From NCBI GenBank assembly GCA_963457665.1, contig OY735211.1, forward strand, positions 34,756,731 to 34,820,730: a stretch of 64,000 bases of DNA, read 5' to 3'. The notes beneath the pieces are model-generated. The model saw only the letters and a list, made by a program, of their open reading frames with translations. It was not told the DNA's origin and ran no database searches. How positions within the stretch are numbered: position 1 is the stretch's first letter; every line of letters begins with the position of its first letter. The position numbers and the translations under genes were made by a program. Source of the stretch: Thysanoteuthis rhombus (Eukaryota > Mollusca > Cephalopoda > Oegopsida > Thysanoteuthidae). Below, piece by piece: positions 48,701-59,200 of this stretch.

Positions 48701-50477
48701 TCAAGTTTTTTTTTTTTTCCCCTTCCAGGTTTTATTCCAACTACAGAATTATTCCGAAACACAAGCAATGCCCAGAGATTCTACCGCAAGTTCATTCTGC
48801 ATGGGCTCTTGCGTTTCACAAAGGCCACAAGAAGTGTTGAACAGGGAGCAAAGGCTGTGGTTGAAATGGCAACCGGTGAAAAGCTCAAAGGTAAGGGGTG
48901 TTCTGTGTATTGAGTTTTGCTGGAACCTTGAACGATCCTAAGAATGATATCAAATGTAGTCTCGATTTTTAACTGTGATTTTGCTAATCTGCTTGAGAAT
49001 TGATGTCCTCAAAGTTGATTTCACTTCAAAGCAGCAATGTAAGCCTGTTGTAGTTAACTGAAGTCTTACACCTTGACACAACCCTGTAAATCGTTACTTG
49101 GATGTGTGGGGTTTTGTTATAGAAGTTCATTCTGAAACTGTTTTCTATATTCTATTTGTATGCTTTTCTAATCTTAGGCGTAGCTGGCAAATATTACAAG
49201 GATAACCAGGAAATGAAGGCTCCTGAAGAATCTGCTGAGGAACTGCAGAAGAAAGTGTATGAATTGAGTGCTAGGTATTGTCATTTGGAAGGCTATGAAC
49301 CCCTTGATGCCCCACCACCACCACCTCCAGAGGAGCCCAAGGAAAAAGAAAAGAAAGAAAAAGCAAAATCTGAAGATGAAGAGGCCAAGGACAAGACGAC
49401 AGAAGAGTCTGAAAAGGCTGAAGAGAAGACTGAGGAGAAGTCTGATAAAGGTAATCTTAATCTCTGTTTATAGTAGATGGTATAATTGAATTGTGATTTG
49501 TGCTCATTACACCATTAAAGTTAAATGGTCTTGAGTCTGATCATTACATAGTATTCTCAGATGGTCAGGCATCTAGATGCTTCATTGGGGATCATACCTA
49601 AAACTTGGAAAATTGTACCAATGCCTTTCTGCTTGAGGATTAATGGTTGTAAAGCCAGAGAAAATGGTTGCTGCTACCCCCCCCCCCCCCCCCATCTGGA
49701 AAAAATAATACCAAGAGCCTTCAGCCACTTCAAGTGGCCCTTGTGTTTCATAGTGCACGGCTGAAGTTTGAAGGGAGCATTAGCTCTTGAGAATCTGTTA
49801 ACTTTTTTGCACTAAGCTGTATTTCAACTTATTTGAAATTCCTTCTGTTTGAGGATTGGCATTTGATGGGGGCTGGTTCAGAAATTTGTTAACCAAGTAA
49901 ATTCAGTGTTTACATGACAATAACATTGGCTCAAGCTATGGTAGTTGATATTAGAAGTTTGCTTGTACTTTTCTTTGTATTTGTTCTATACAGAGGAAGA
50001 CTCTCGTGATCACTGTAGAACCATTTTCTACAACGAAAGTTGATAACCTGATGGAATATAAATAGGTGGCTACTTATTGTGATCACTTGGTGTCTGGGAC
50101 CAATCTCATTTTGATGAGAGTGTTTTGGATGCTTACTGGCAGCAACCTATTGATTGTGTGTGTTTGGTTTTTTTTTTTTTTTTTTTTTTTTTTCAATCAA
50201 ATGGAAACTATAGGGTACTGCAAAATCATTTTGCTATGGGTGAAGGTGTCTGAACTAGTAATTTATGTACCAAGACACTTCGGTTGATGAAAGACCTGTT
50301 AACGTCACTTTTTTCTTATCTCTTTCAATAGAGACCGAGAAGGAGGAAAAACCCGCTGACTCAGCTCCTGAAGAAACTGACGATGCCCCCAAGAAGGTGG
50401 CTGAGGATGATGACCTGAAAAAGGAAGCACCAGCTACAGAAATTACTCCAGCAGCCACTGAAATCGCTGCTCAATAA
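45617..50477 (+). CDS. Seven-exon SDR oxidoreductase, retinol dehydrogenase 11-14/DHRSX-like, with a charged C-terminal tail
   Basis: The joined exons encode 406 residues. Seen: glycine-rich TGANSGIG at residues 9-16, ACR at 33-35 (an Arg that usually favours NADP), D62, NNAG at 88-91, structural Asn115 in NHLG, Tyr183-x3-Lys187 and PG at 213-214. These define a classical SDR Rossmann enzyme, and the segments around [14 protein letters not shown] and AYKNSKLAN resemble the RDH11-14 group that reduces or oxidises retinoids, steroids or lipid aldehydes with NADP(H). The substrate cannot be read from sequence. The usual catalytic Ser is Thr147-Cys148 (LTCMH). There is no N-terminal hydrophobic anchor, unlike RDH11-14, so a soluble protein is inferred. 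Residues 313-406 form a tail with six prolines and then Glu/Lys/Ala-rich low complexity, beyond the family's usual length of about 300-340. The ATG is fixed by an in-frame TAG 12 bases upstream and an A at -3. All introns are GT-AG. Confidence 0.93.
46603..46774 (+). CDS. SDR gene coding exon 2 (residues 61-118)
   Basis: The acceptor is CTCTTTCAG and the donor TTAG|GTGAGT. The exon encodes the DL adenine-ring contact (D62), the NNAG strand and TNHLG with the structural Asn115. It ends in phase 1. The preceding intron is 806 bases. Confidence 0.93.
48154..48279 (+). CDS. SDR gene coding exon 3 (residues 118-160)
   Basis: The acceptor is TTTATTTCAG and the donor CCAG|GTAAGT. The exon encodes the helix after NHLG ([13 protein letters not shown]) and the strand RIVVLTCMH. 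In relatives this strand ends in Ser-Ser. Here it reads Thr147-Cys148. Confidence 0.93.
48436..48597 (+). CDS. SDR gene coding exon 4 (residues 160-214)
   Basis: The acceptor is TTCTTGCAG and the donor CCAG|GTATAT. The exon contains the active-site AYKNSKLAN (Tyr183, Lys187) and the start of the PG motif. The introns on both sides are short (156 and 131 bases). Confidence 0.93.
48729..48890 (+). CDS. SDR gene coding exon 5 (residues 214-268)
   Basis: The acceptor is CCTTCCAG and the donor AAAG|GTAAGG. The exon encodes the substrate-loop region after PG ([10 protein letters not shown]), where the family normally has PGxxxT, and the helix [13 protein letters not shown]. Confidence 0.92.
49178..49450 (+). 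CDS. SDR gene coding exon 6 (residues 268-359), fold end and start of charged tail
   Basis: The acceptor is ATCTTAG and the donor [26 protein letters not shown] followed by the helix ending [12 protein letters not shown] matches the usual C-terminus of RDH11-14 enzymes. A run of six prolines at 313-318 then opens a Glu/Lys-rich segment. Read-through into the intron would add seven residues (NLNLCL-like) and stop at 49471-49473. Confidence 0.9.
50332..50477 (+). CDS. SDR gene coding exon 7 (residues 359-406), end of charged tail and stop
   Basis: The acceptor CTTTCAATAG restores the frame, continuing the Glu/Lys/Pro/Ala-rich tail to EIAAQ and TAA at 50475-50477. Continuity of composition with exon 6 supports the splice. 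An AATAAA overlaps the stop but is unlikely to be the main poly(A) signal. Confidence 0.87.
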
Positions 50478-51582
50478 AGATGAGAGAGAAAAGGTATTAA
50501 TTTCAAGGAATAAAGGAAAGACTGTCGCTGCTCGGTCCTGTGGAAAGTAGTGAAAAAAATCAAAACTATAAACCTGGAAAAAATAAATTCTACAAGTTCT
50601 TAGCTTTGTCTGTTGATAATGATCGCTCAAAAGTTGCTCTGGTGTTCTTTCAGTCAGCACTGGATTATCTCTGGACAAGCTGTTTGGTGTGAAAACTTGT
50701 TACCAAAAAAAAAAAATGGAAAAGTGAAAATATTCAAAACCACTTATATGGCTGCTGTAAATTGCATATTGCTCTCTTTCTCTCCGATCTGTCTTTCTAA
50801 CCTTGTCTCTCTTTCACTCCCTCTGTTCCTCCTTCTTTCCATCCTTCATGTATAACTGTTCCAGGCACTGCCAACAATCATGTAGTTCATGTCTAGTTGC
50901 TTCTTGTAGTCCTTCAAACATGATCATGATGGCATTGGGATATCAAAGAAATGAATAACTTTACATAATGAGTAATTTAAGGACCTATTCTTGGAAGTTT
51001 TTGAATCATTATTTTTATTATCATTATAATTATTAATTCTTTGAAATATTAGTATTAATGCTTGTTTCTATTAATTATTTTTAATCAATTTTTTTTTTGT
51101 TTTGTAAAAGCCAAAGAAATGAAACTAAAGCAACTATTTTTTTTTTCTTTACTTTTTTTCCCTTCTTTTGCTGTTGTGTAAATGGTCAAGAATTTTTGGC
51201 CCAAAATTCCCAATGTGTACAAATTGGAATCTGTTCCTATCCTGAATATACGGTGAGAGCAAAAAATTTCCACATCAGCCGTATTTTCTTCATCTTGCCA
51301 TCTAAGTCTTCAGAATTTCCACAAAAATTCACATGAATTTTTAACAATTAATGGCAACAAAAAATTCTGTATTTTCAAATATTGGTCATTATATTAATTG
51401 GGGGGGTCAACCAAAAAGAAGTGTAAGAATAAAAATTAAAACGTGTAGTCCGACTTTAAATTTTTTTTAATTTTATTTTCTTGAAATACTTTTTGTATTT
51501 TCTTTTTGTATTTCATGATACATATATTTTCTTTTCTTTCCTCTGGTCTTTTTGGAAAAAATAAATGCGATGAATATCTTAT
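50478..51582 (+). other. 3' UTR of the SDR gene, minimal form
   Basis: No coding potential follows the TAA. The stretch is T-rich, with AATAAA-like hexamers at 50509 and 50581 and a better placed one at 51560-51565. An A-run starts about 20 bases after the last one, which could be a genomic A-tract at the cleavage site. The end is inferred. Confidence 0.5.
51560..51565 (+). promoter_or_regulatory. Candidate poly(A) signal AATAAA (proximal)
   Basis: A canonical hexamer followed after about 18 bases by a 12-base A-run and then a T/C-rich stretch. This fits cleavage near 51582. Confidence 0.45.
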
Positions 51583-54289
51583 AAAAAAAAAAAATCTCTC
51601 TTTATTTTTTATCAAGGTTTTTAAATTTACTGGAAGTAATTAGTGGAGTAATCTGGGTAATAAACATTATTTTTCCTCTATCATTTTTGTATATTGCTCC
51701 ACTTCATATTCTACATAAGTTTCATACTATCATAGCTATTCATACAAGAATACCTCTTGTAAAGATGCAGTTCTATTTTCAAAAACTTTCCTCGTCTTTA
51801 GTTCATAAAACTTGATGGAAGGAGTAAGTCTGTCTAGCTGAAGTCTATTGTAAAACTTGTCATAAGTCTTCATTTTGATAGTCCTATAAAATTTCTCCTT
51901 TTGCTATGAGCATAAAATGATACTTTAAAATCCTGAATAGCAGCTAGAGGCAAGACAAAGAACTTGACAAATCTGAAGGGAAAAGAACTTCTTGAGCTTA
52001 TTCTATTTCTCGGCTTCTGTTCTAAGCCCTACTTATCTACTTGATACATGTTTATAGCCACCTGGCTGAGATAGAATTCTATTTTGCCTATAAACAGGCA
52101 ATATTGTGGCATTCTGTGGTCTTCTTTCACAGAAAAGTCTTGTACTGATATGCTACCAATTTTTCTCTGAGAATCTCCTTTCTTTGGGCAATAGTCTCTT
52201 GTGTTCCATAGTGTCTAGAAGTTTTTTGATCTTTGTTCTTCTAGCACTGAAATCTTGCCTACCTAATTTCACAAGTCATTTTCCATCTTCGTATTGAAAT
52301 ATTTCCTATAACTCCCGGTCTCATTCTGTGCAGTGATCTTTTTCTATATAATACAAAAATTTGACTTCACTCTAACTTTGAAAATTTTTGTATTAAATTT
52401 TTTGAATGGCTACCACTGCTAGTAAGTCCATTTGACTAAAACCCTTGGTAGATCCTAACCACTTCTCCCTCATGCATACACATACCCTGGTCTATTTTTC
52501 CAATCCATTTCCTCTGAACTTTCACATCTCCTATGTCTTAAAAAAAAATTCTTCTTTAAAATCTATTTTTCCTAAACCTAAAAAAAAAAAGAACACTGCC
52601 TTTAAAATTCAGCGTATGTTTGGCTTGGATTTCTCTCCTTATGTCAGGTTAGAAATTCTCGGCCCATGAAACACAAGACTAAAACTATTTTCACCAATAT
52701 CCACCAATACCCATGACTTGGAGGGAAATGTGTTCTTGGGGAAATCTGGTGAGCTTGTCGGCCTTCCACTATCTGGCTTGCTCGACTGCCTCAAACTATT
52801 CCTATTCCCAATCCTAAATCTATAGTCTTTGGAGATTTACTAAGGATTTATCGAATGGGAATTGGAAATGAATTTCATTCGTTTTGTTACAAGCACAAAA
52901 TGAATCCCTTTGTCAAATTTTAAAGGGCAGATAAGTGATTCCACCAACTTTTTTTTAAAAACCTATACCAAAAATGTGTCAAATAACTCCTTTCTCTTCC
53001 CCTTATAAATTCCTAAATTGAAGTATATTTCTCTCCTGCCACTTTCTCGAAATAACATCCTTGACTTGTCTTGATCTCAACATTCATATTCCGGCTGCTA
53101 ATTTACCTCTTCACTAAAAGGAAAACTTATTCATGGTTGACTTTAAATGAGGTGTGTGGGGGGAGGGTCTCCCTCTCCCTCTCCTCTTTTTTTCCCCTAA
53201 CTTCTATTGCCTGTCCTCAAATTTGTGTGTGCAGACATTTCTTGGAATCAGAAAATCAGATCTATTTGCTCAATGACTAAAATAAACATTCCACTATTGC
53301 CTTAGTTTTTCAATGGCAACTTTTTGTTCTCTTTCTTGTCCCCACCCCTCCTTGTGTTTTGAGCAAGACAAAAAAAAATTTACCTTTTCTCTGAAAGCTC
53401 TCATTTCGACTTCTGCTCCCAGTAAGTATACTTATAATACTACCATGAGATAATATCAGCTAACTTTTTAGGCATATCTTTTCTGAACTAATACCCCTCC
53501 CCCTTTTTTTTTTTTTTTTCTATCTTCAAACCTTTCATTTCCAAGCCTGCCCTTCATCCTCTCTATGAGCCACTACTGCACTAAGTTTTGCTTAGTTATG
53601 TGTTGCCACACTTGGAGCCCCTTGGCTCTCGTGGCTAGAAAGGAAGTTGTCTTGAACCATTTCACTTCATGAAGACAAGGTGGGGTAACAAATTTCCTAT
53701 GTTAGCCAATGATCACTTTGTGCTAACTCTTGAATATAAGATGTTTATAATGCTCACATTATTATGCTACTAGTCAATTATCTTGAATAAAGCGAGACTT
53801 GTGTGTGCCCTAATCTGTGATTGCCGATATACAATCGTGAGAAAATGGGAAGGGAACGTACTTCCTAAAAACACCTACACTTTTTTCCTGTACCCACTCC
53901 TCCTATACAAGCTATTTATTGTAGGCTTTCTCTCTCCTCCTCCTTCAATTTACATAATCTGTCAGAAGTGGGTAGTTCAGCTTGCTATGAGGTTTTCATT
54001 TCAGTCTATTAAATGAATGCTAAGCTATGAATTTTTATACTAAAATGAATTAAAATGCATTGTCTTTTGGTCCTCCCTCCCTCCCCTCCTTCAGGCTTCA
54101 CAAATGATCAAAAAGTTCAGAAGTGTTTTGATCTTTTTTTTTTTCTTTTTTTCTTTTTGAACCTGCAGCTCACATCTTGATCCAAACCCACTTTTCATTT
54201 ATTTAAATTAATACATATCTGTATTACTTGATATTTCATTACTTGCTAACTCTAAACCAAAATTCGAAGGGGGAAGGGGGAACTGCGTG

Positions 54290-54323
<34 letters not shown>

Positions 54324-54666
54324 TGCAATGTTTTTTTGTATTGGAAATCATTTATTTTCTTATTCTCGAACCCACTGCATAAAAAGTCCACTTATTCTGT
54401 GGCTACCACCTCTTGTCAATTGGTCAATTGTTCTCTAATACCCACCCTCACCCGCCACTGCCACGAGCTCCCCTTTTTAACAAATGAATTTAAAACGTGT
54501 TTTGTATCCTTACTGCTTCCAGAACCCCAATATGTGGTGCTATAAAGTATTGGCCTTATTAAATCATCTGCGATATGTCCTGCTTCATTGCTGCTGTATT
54601 TTTAACAAGGGTAAACAGTGTATTATTATAATTGTGTAAGCCTTTGCATGTCTTCGCATTCCAATC

Positions 54667-54672
54667 AATAAA
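54667..54672 (+). promoter_or_regulatory. Candidate poly(A) signal AATAAA (distal)
   Basis: A canonical hexamer in CAATCAATAAAGTATGC, with T/G-rich sequence downstream. If used by the SDR gene, the 3' UTR would be about 4.2 kb. It could also belong to an unseen transcript. Confidence 0.35.
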
Positions 54673-57079
54673 GTATGCATGTTCAATATGCTTCCTCTTT
54701 CTTCTTTCTTTCCTATGTAAATTTAGTTTGGCAGGGTGTTTACCCTATGAAGGGTTCAGCTGACAATCCACAGAAGATGCTGTGAAAACTCTTGATCTAG
54801 GTGAAAATTAACCTTGATTCTCTCTCTTAACCCCCTATGTATATCCCCAAGAGCTTTCTTTCTCTCTCCTACCCATCCCTTATTTCTGTCTGTCATAGGG
54901 CACTTCTTGAATTATATAAGTGCATGCCTAATTAAAATCTCCATTAGTGAGGCCACATTTCATGGGTTCTGTTACTTGGGCATTTCAGAGCTCTTTCCTT
55001 GCACTGAGGAAATAACATACAAGCAAGGATGCAATCCATTTTTTCCAGTTCTATGAAGAAAACTTAGTATCATTAACTTTCAACCACTGATGTTGGGGAC
55101 TTAATATTTGGAAAACATATGTTAACGTCTTACAGCAGGATATTCAGAGAAAGAAGCCCAAAACTGGATAAGACTGAATTACACTCCCCTCCCCACCCAG
55201 AAGAGAGTACACAGCATCTTGTTCGTGGTCAAGTGGCAGGATTGGTGCAAATATTAGTATTTGCCTTGTATTAAGATGGTAATCGTGACTTTGTAATCTG
55301 GATGAACCTTTTCTTTTCGGGTAATTCCCCATCCTCATTCTCTTACATCTCAGTTCATTAATCCCATAACTCAGTACCGTGTTGTGGTGGCTTCCATGTT
55401 TTCACTTGTCTTAAAAAGATAGTTTGACCAGGCCCCGTCCTCTTCAGGCTCCTTCAATCTCGTGCTGAGCAGAGGCATTCTGTACCCTTTTTCAAAAATA
55501 TTGTAGATTGGAGGTGAGCACTCAGCCATGGTGATCAGTTATTCAATGCTACAGCTGTTAGTTCTGACCAGATCACATTGAAGCAGGAAATTGTTTCTTT
55601 TTTTTTTTTCCCCTCCCCTCTCTCTGTCTTCCCTTTCCTTGTCAGATATTGAAGTTAAGCCATAGCCTGTACGTCCAAGTTACCAAACCATTCAAAGGAG
55701 TTGATCTTCCACCTAATTACATATCCTTATCAAACAGTATCTGAAATGGTATGATGAACTGTGATTGAGCAGTTGGAACTAGGGTTAGGTTTCTGTTGTT
55801 GATGTAAGACTTCCCAACAAAATTTTTCTTTCTTCTTCCCTTGGATCATATATTTCCAAACTAATATAAATTTGGTTGGATTTGTGCAATCTAATTAGGA
55901 TTGTCCGTGAAGTCTACTTATTACACTGAACAAGAATGCGGGCATTTTCAACCACTTATGTATATCGTCAAGGTAAGAATTTCCTAATAGCTGGTAGTTA
56001 TCGATCACCAGTTTTAACCTTGACTCTCCTAATTTCTGAAGCAGCAACCCACTTCTATTACAGTGGGTTCCTTACGTGCGTATAGATTCAGTGATCTTAC
56101 ATCTTGCCTGGTGGGGAGTAGTCCCTTAGTAACAAAAATTGTAGTATTGACTGCTTATTACAAATAAACCTAGAACCAGTTCCTTTCTTCATGCACGATT
56201 TGTCTTTGGAGAAGTCTATGATTGCTCATATTGATGCAACCTGGCCCTCCATTACATTTGAGCCAGCATAGTACCCTATCTACATAGGGATTGGTACTTC
56301 TGCCCGTGATCAGTGTTATTCCTGGCTTACTGTCTATGCTCCCATTGAAAAGTTCCACACTTATATGGATACATGAAAGAGAACCTCTCTATCCCTCATC
56401 AGTTCCCAAAGTGATTTAGTCGACTTCAAATGCTAATATTATGAGCCAGCTGACCAGTTTTTGCCTCGGAATCTTTGTACGAGAATTTTAATTTCCTTCC
56501 TATTTTTGAAGGAACATTAATATTTAATCTCTTATGACATCTTTTTTTAACTCTATTATTTGTGTAGGCCAGGATCAAAAGTTTTTCCCTCTTCTCCTCT
56601 CCCCCCCCCCCGCTGATAACAAGTCCTAGCGTAATCAGTACCATTTTTCTGCGATCTTTCCATTGTAACTATTTTTACCCTTGATTCAATATGTTGGTAT
56701 CCATCTGTCCTTTTATTAGGGAGGCCTGTATTCTTGAGACCTAAGCCACTTGTGGAGATCTGGGCAGCAAAAAATATATCTTCAGTTTTGTCTTTTGGCA
56801 GATAGAAATATTGAAAATATATTTTGTAGAGGTTTCACCAACCTTAAATGCAGTGAGGGTATGAGTGTTCACCTAGTTTTTTTTTTGTTTTGTTTTGTTT
56901 GTACCCCAAGCAAAGAAAAATATATTGTACATAATCTCTGCCACGGACCCATTTTGTCATGATGGAAGAGTCCCTTCTTGTGATAGAAGTTCCACCATAG
57001 GATTGTTGGGCAAGATATCTAATCAGTTCACTTAATTCCTGCTTGGGGTGCTTTGATCAGTTCCGAATTTCTGAGATGT

Positions 57080-57200
57080 AGTGTCGACATCTTGGTTTGT
57101 TATAGTCTCATTTCAGCCATCTTTGGGTGCTGGTTGTACTTGATAACCTTCTGGGAATATAGAACCGAATCCCTTCCCTCTAATCATTGTGGGGAGATGG
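57080..57200 (+). repeat. Interspersed repeat family 3, copy 3
   Basis: CTTGGTTTGTTATAGTCTCA, then TTTCAGCCATCTTTGGGTG and ACCTTCTGGGAATATAGAAC, follows the order of 13509-13830 with an internal deletion. Confidence 0.5.
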
Positions 57201-57619
57201 TTCTTATCCTGTTGTCTGTGATGCATGGTGAAGTAGATGGAGATGTTGATGAAGCACATCCAGTAATCTGCCTGGCGATCATAGGTTCTATCCCTGGGTC
57301 AGGTTGTGTTTGGAAGTCCTCTACTAGGCTTCAGTAGGTGAGATGAACCAAGTGTCGTCGCTAAGAAGAATTAACTGATACGAGACGTCCCCTGGCAATG
57401 GGAACAGTCTATCCCCCCGCCTGTTGAATGAATGCCTGGGTTAGAAATTTTCTTCAAAATGAACACAAGATTCTTGAATGCTGCCCCCTTCCTCTCTCTC
57501 TCTCTCGTTTTCATATATATATTATATTATATTCATAATCCTCTTTAACAGATTCTTTGGTCTGTCAGTTCAGTGTGGAAGCAGAAGTTTGACAATGGAA
57601 TATATGGATACGCCGTATC

Positions 57620-57650
<31 letters not shown>

Positions 57651-57880
57651 CTTTCTTTCTTTCTCTAAATATCAACCACTACCATGATAGGGTACCAATC
57701 TCCTACATGGTTTCGAAAGGGCACTTCATGAGCTTGCGCAAATTTCGTAGCGGCTCTCATGGGGTGATGCCAAAGTTTCTAGATATTTTTCTTATACAGA
57801 AAATCTTTTTAGTTTAGTTCGCTGATTCAAAGTATTCTTTTCTGGCCTTACGCCACCTTTCAACTACATTGTGTGTTCTG

Positions 57881-58620
57881 TCATAAGAGAATAATTCCGC
57901 TTTTGATCAGGGTGTTTTGTCTGGAGGGGTTCGGTGTTTGTTTTTTTTTTTTTTCTCCCGTCCATATCGTGAACTCGTTGAAAGTACTGACCAGAAAGTG
58001 TTGCATGGTGCAAAATGGACAATAGTTCAAAAGTCTCAAATCAGGAGAATACGTTGCCTTCAGAAGAAATTCCAGTCCTAGCTTCATGATGGTTCGCTGT
58101 ATCATTTGCAACAATAGGGCAGGCGTTGTCATGTAATAAGATCGTAAACCTTTTTGAGTGGTGCATTGAAACGAATACCAAACGAGCCAATTGATCACTG
58201 AAGCCGTGTGCAGTAACAAATTACCCGGGTTCCAACAAATTGCAATGAAAAATTTCGGAAAGGTCCCCTTTTAATCACAGCGAACGTCATTATATATATA
58301 TATATATATATATTTTATTAGAAATCTGTTGAACGGTAATCTAGTCACGATTTTCTCTATATTGGATTCTCTTAATATATTTTTCATCGCCTGTGACTAT
58401 ATTGCCTCCAACATTGTACTGAAGTGGAAGCTGCGTGTTTTTAACTCCTAACCGATGTTCGTTTTGATAAATTTATATGGAACCCATTTTATCTAGCCTC
58501 AAAAGTTGTCCAGTGGTTGCAAACCCTGTGAAAAGTATTTACCGCTTTTGGACTGGTGCTAAAATAGCGTTCATCGCCTGTTTTGCCACAAATGATTAAT
58601 CTAGAGTTGACCTGAAAAAT
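57881..58620 (-). mobile_element. Mariner-type transposase remnant
   Basis: On the minus strand: VTGDEKYI (first catalytic Asp, 58377-58397), LLHDNACPIVA (second Asp, 58122-58133), then LEFLLKATYSPDL (third Asp, 58038-58053), and MQHFLVSTFNE. The spacing between the last two fits the mariner D34D layout. The motifs lie in different frames, so frameshifts have broken the gene. (TA)n at 58291-58312 lies between motifs. The inverted ends were not found. Confidence 0.85.
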
Positions 58621-58639
58621 ATAAGAATATCTTGGTGTA

Positions 58640-58915
58640 TATGATATGCACGTTGCTCTTACCATTGAGCTAAACGAAGTAATTCAAAGGCCCAAACAAC
58701 GATTTCAACACCCAGATTCGCATTTTGCTTATTCACGGTTTATATCTGATCTTTGTTTCTTCCAACGCGACAGTTATGTTGAATGGATATATATGATCTA
58801 ACGGAATGACTATACATTGCGTTGTTATATTGAAACTCTATTTGAAATGATCTCCCCTTATTACACGGTGAATGTATCATCAGACCTATCCAGCGTGAAT
58901 CAAATGAACATATAT
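58640..58915 (-). repeat. SINE-like repeat related to 63780-64000
   Basis: TTGAAATGATCTCCCCTTAT, then TACACGGTGAATGTATC and CCAGCGTGAAT, parallels 63841-63900. TACCATTGAGCTAAACGAAG at 58660 resembles an inverted tRNA 5' end. Confidence 0.45.
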
Positions 58916-58950
58916 ACTAGCTGAGAATCCCTACGTCGCCCATAGAAAAA
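58916..58950. repeat. TACTAGCTG-type repeat end, copy 1
   Basis: TATATACTAGCTGAGAATCC, then CTACGTCGCCCAT, resembles 60970-61010 and 61147-61180. Confidence 0.35.
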
Positions 58951-59099
58951 TAACATCTGACAATACAGAAGTAGCACCTGTCCTTTGCTAAACGTGTTCT
59001 TGCGCAACACCACTAGGTGGGTGGAGTGACAGGACTTTGAATTGTACGAGTGTATTCAGTGCAGTAACTGCCAGGCTGTACGATTGAATCTTAGCATGG

Positions 59100-59165
59100 A
59101 TGTTAAATACCGTTGGGCGATTCGCGCGCGCCATCCGACTGGTAGTCCGCGCTATTTTCTGTGTC
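59100..59165. other. Short CpG-dense patch
   Basis: GGGCGATTCGCGCGCGCC and GTCCGCGC cluster within about 50 bases in AT-rich DNA. A 60-codon minus-strand frame covers it but is not recognised. It may be part of a transposon 5' end or a small promoter. Confidence 0.3.
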
Positions 59166-59200
59166 ACCATTATTGAAGTGTTTGAAAGTAAGGTATTAAA

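Larger units (their letters stand above)
51583..57879. other. No coding exon recognised; T-rich, possibly extended 3' UTR
   Basis: The + strand stays T-rich with many pyrimidine tracts (31 T at 54292-54322). There is a distal AATAAA at 54667 and a family-3 repeat at 57080. No recognised repeat body lies in 51.6-54.7 kb, consistent with transcribed sequence but not proof of it. Confidence 0.4.

Noticed and set aside
49268..49489. Arg/Lys/His-rich frame overlapping SDR exon 6
   Set aside because: It is the +1 shadow of the Pro/Glu/Lys tail; the SDR frame is continuous with upstream and downstream exons.
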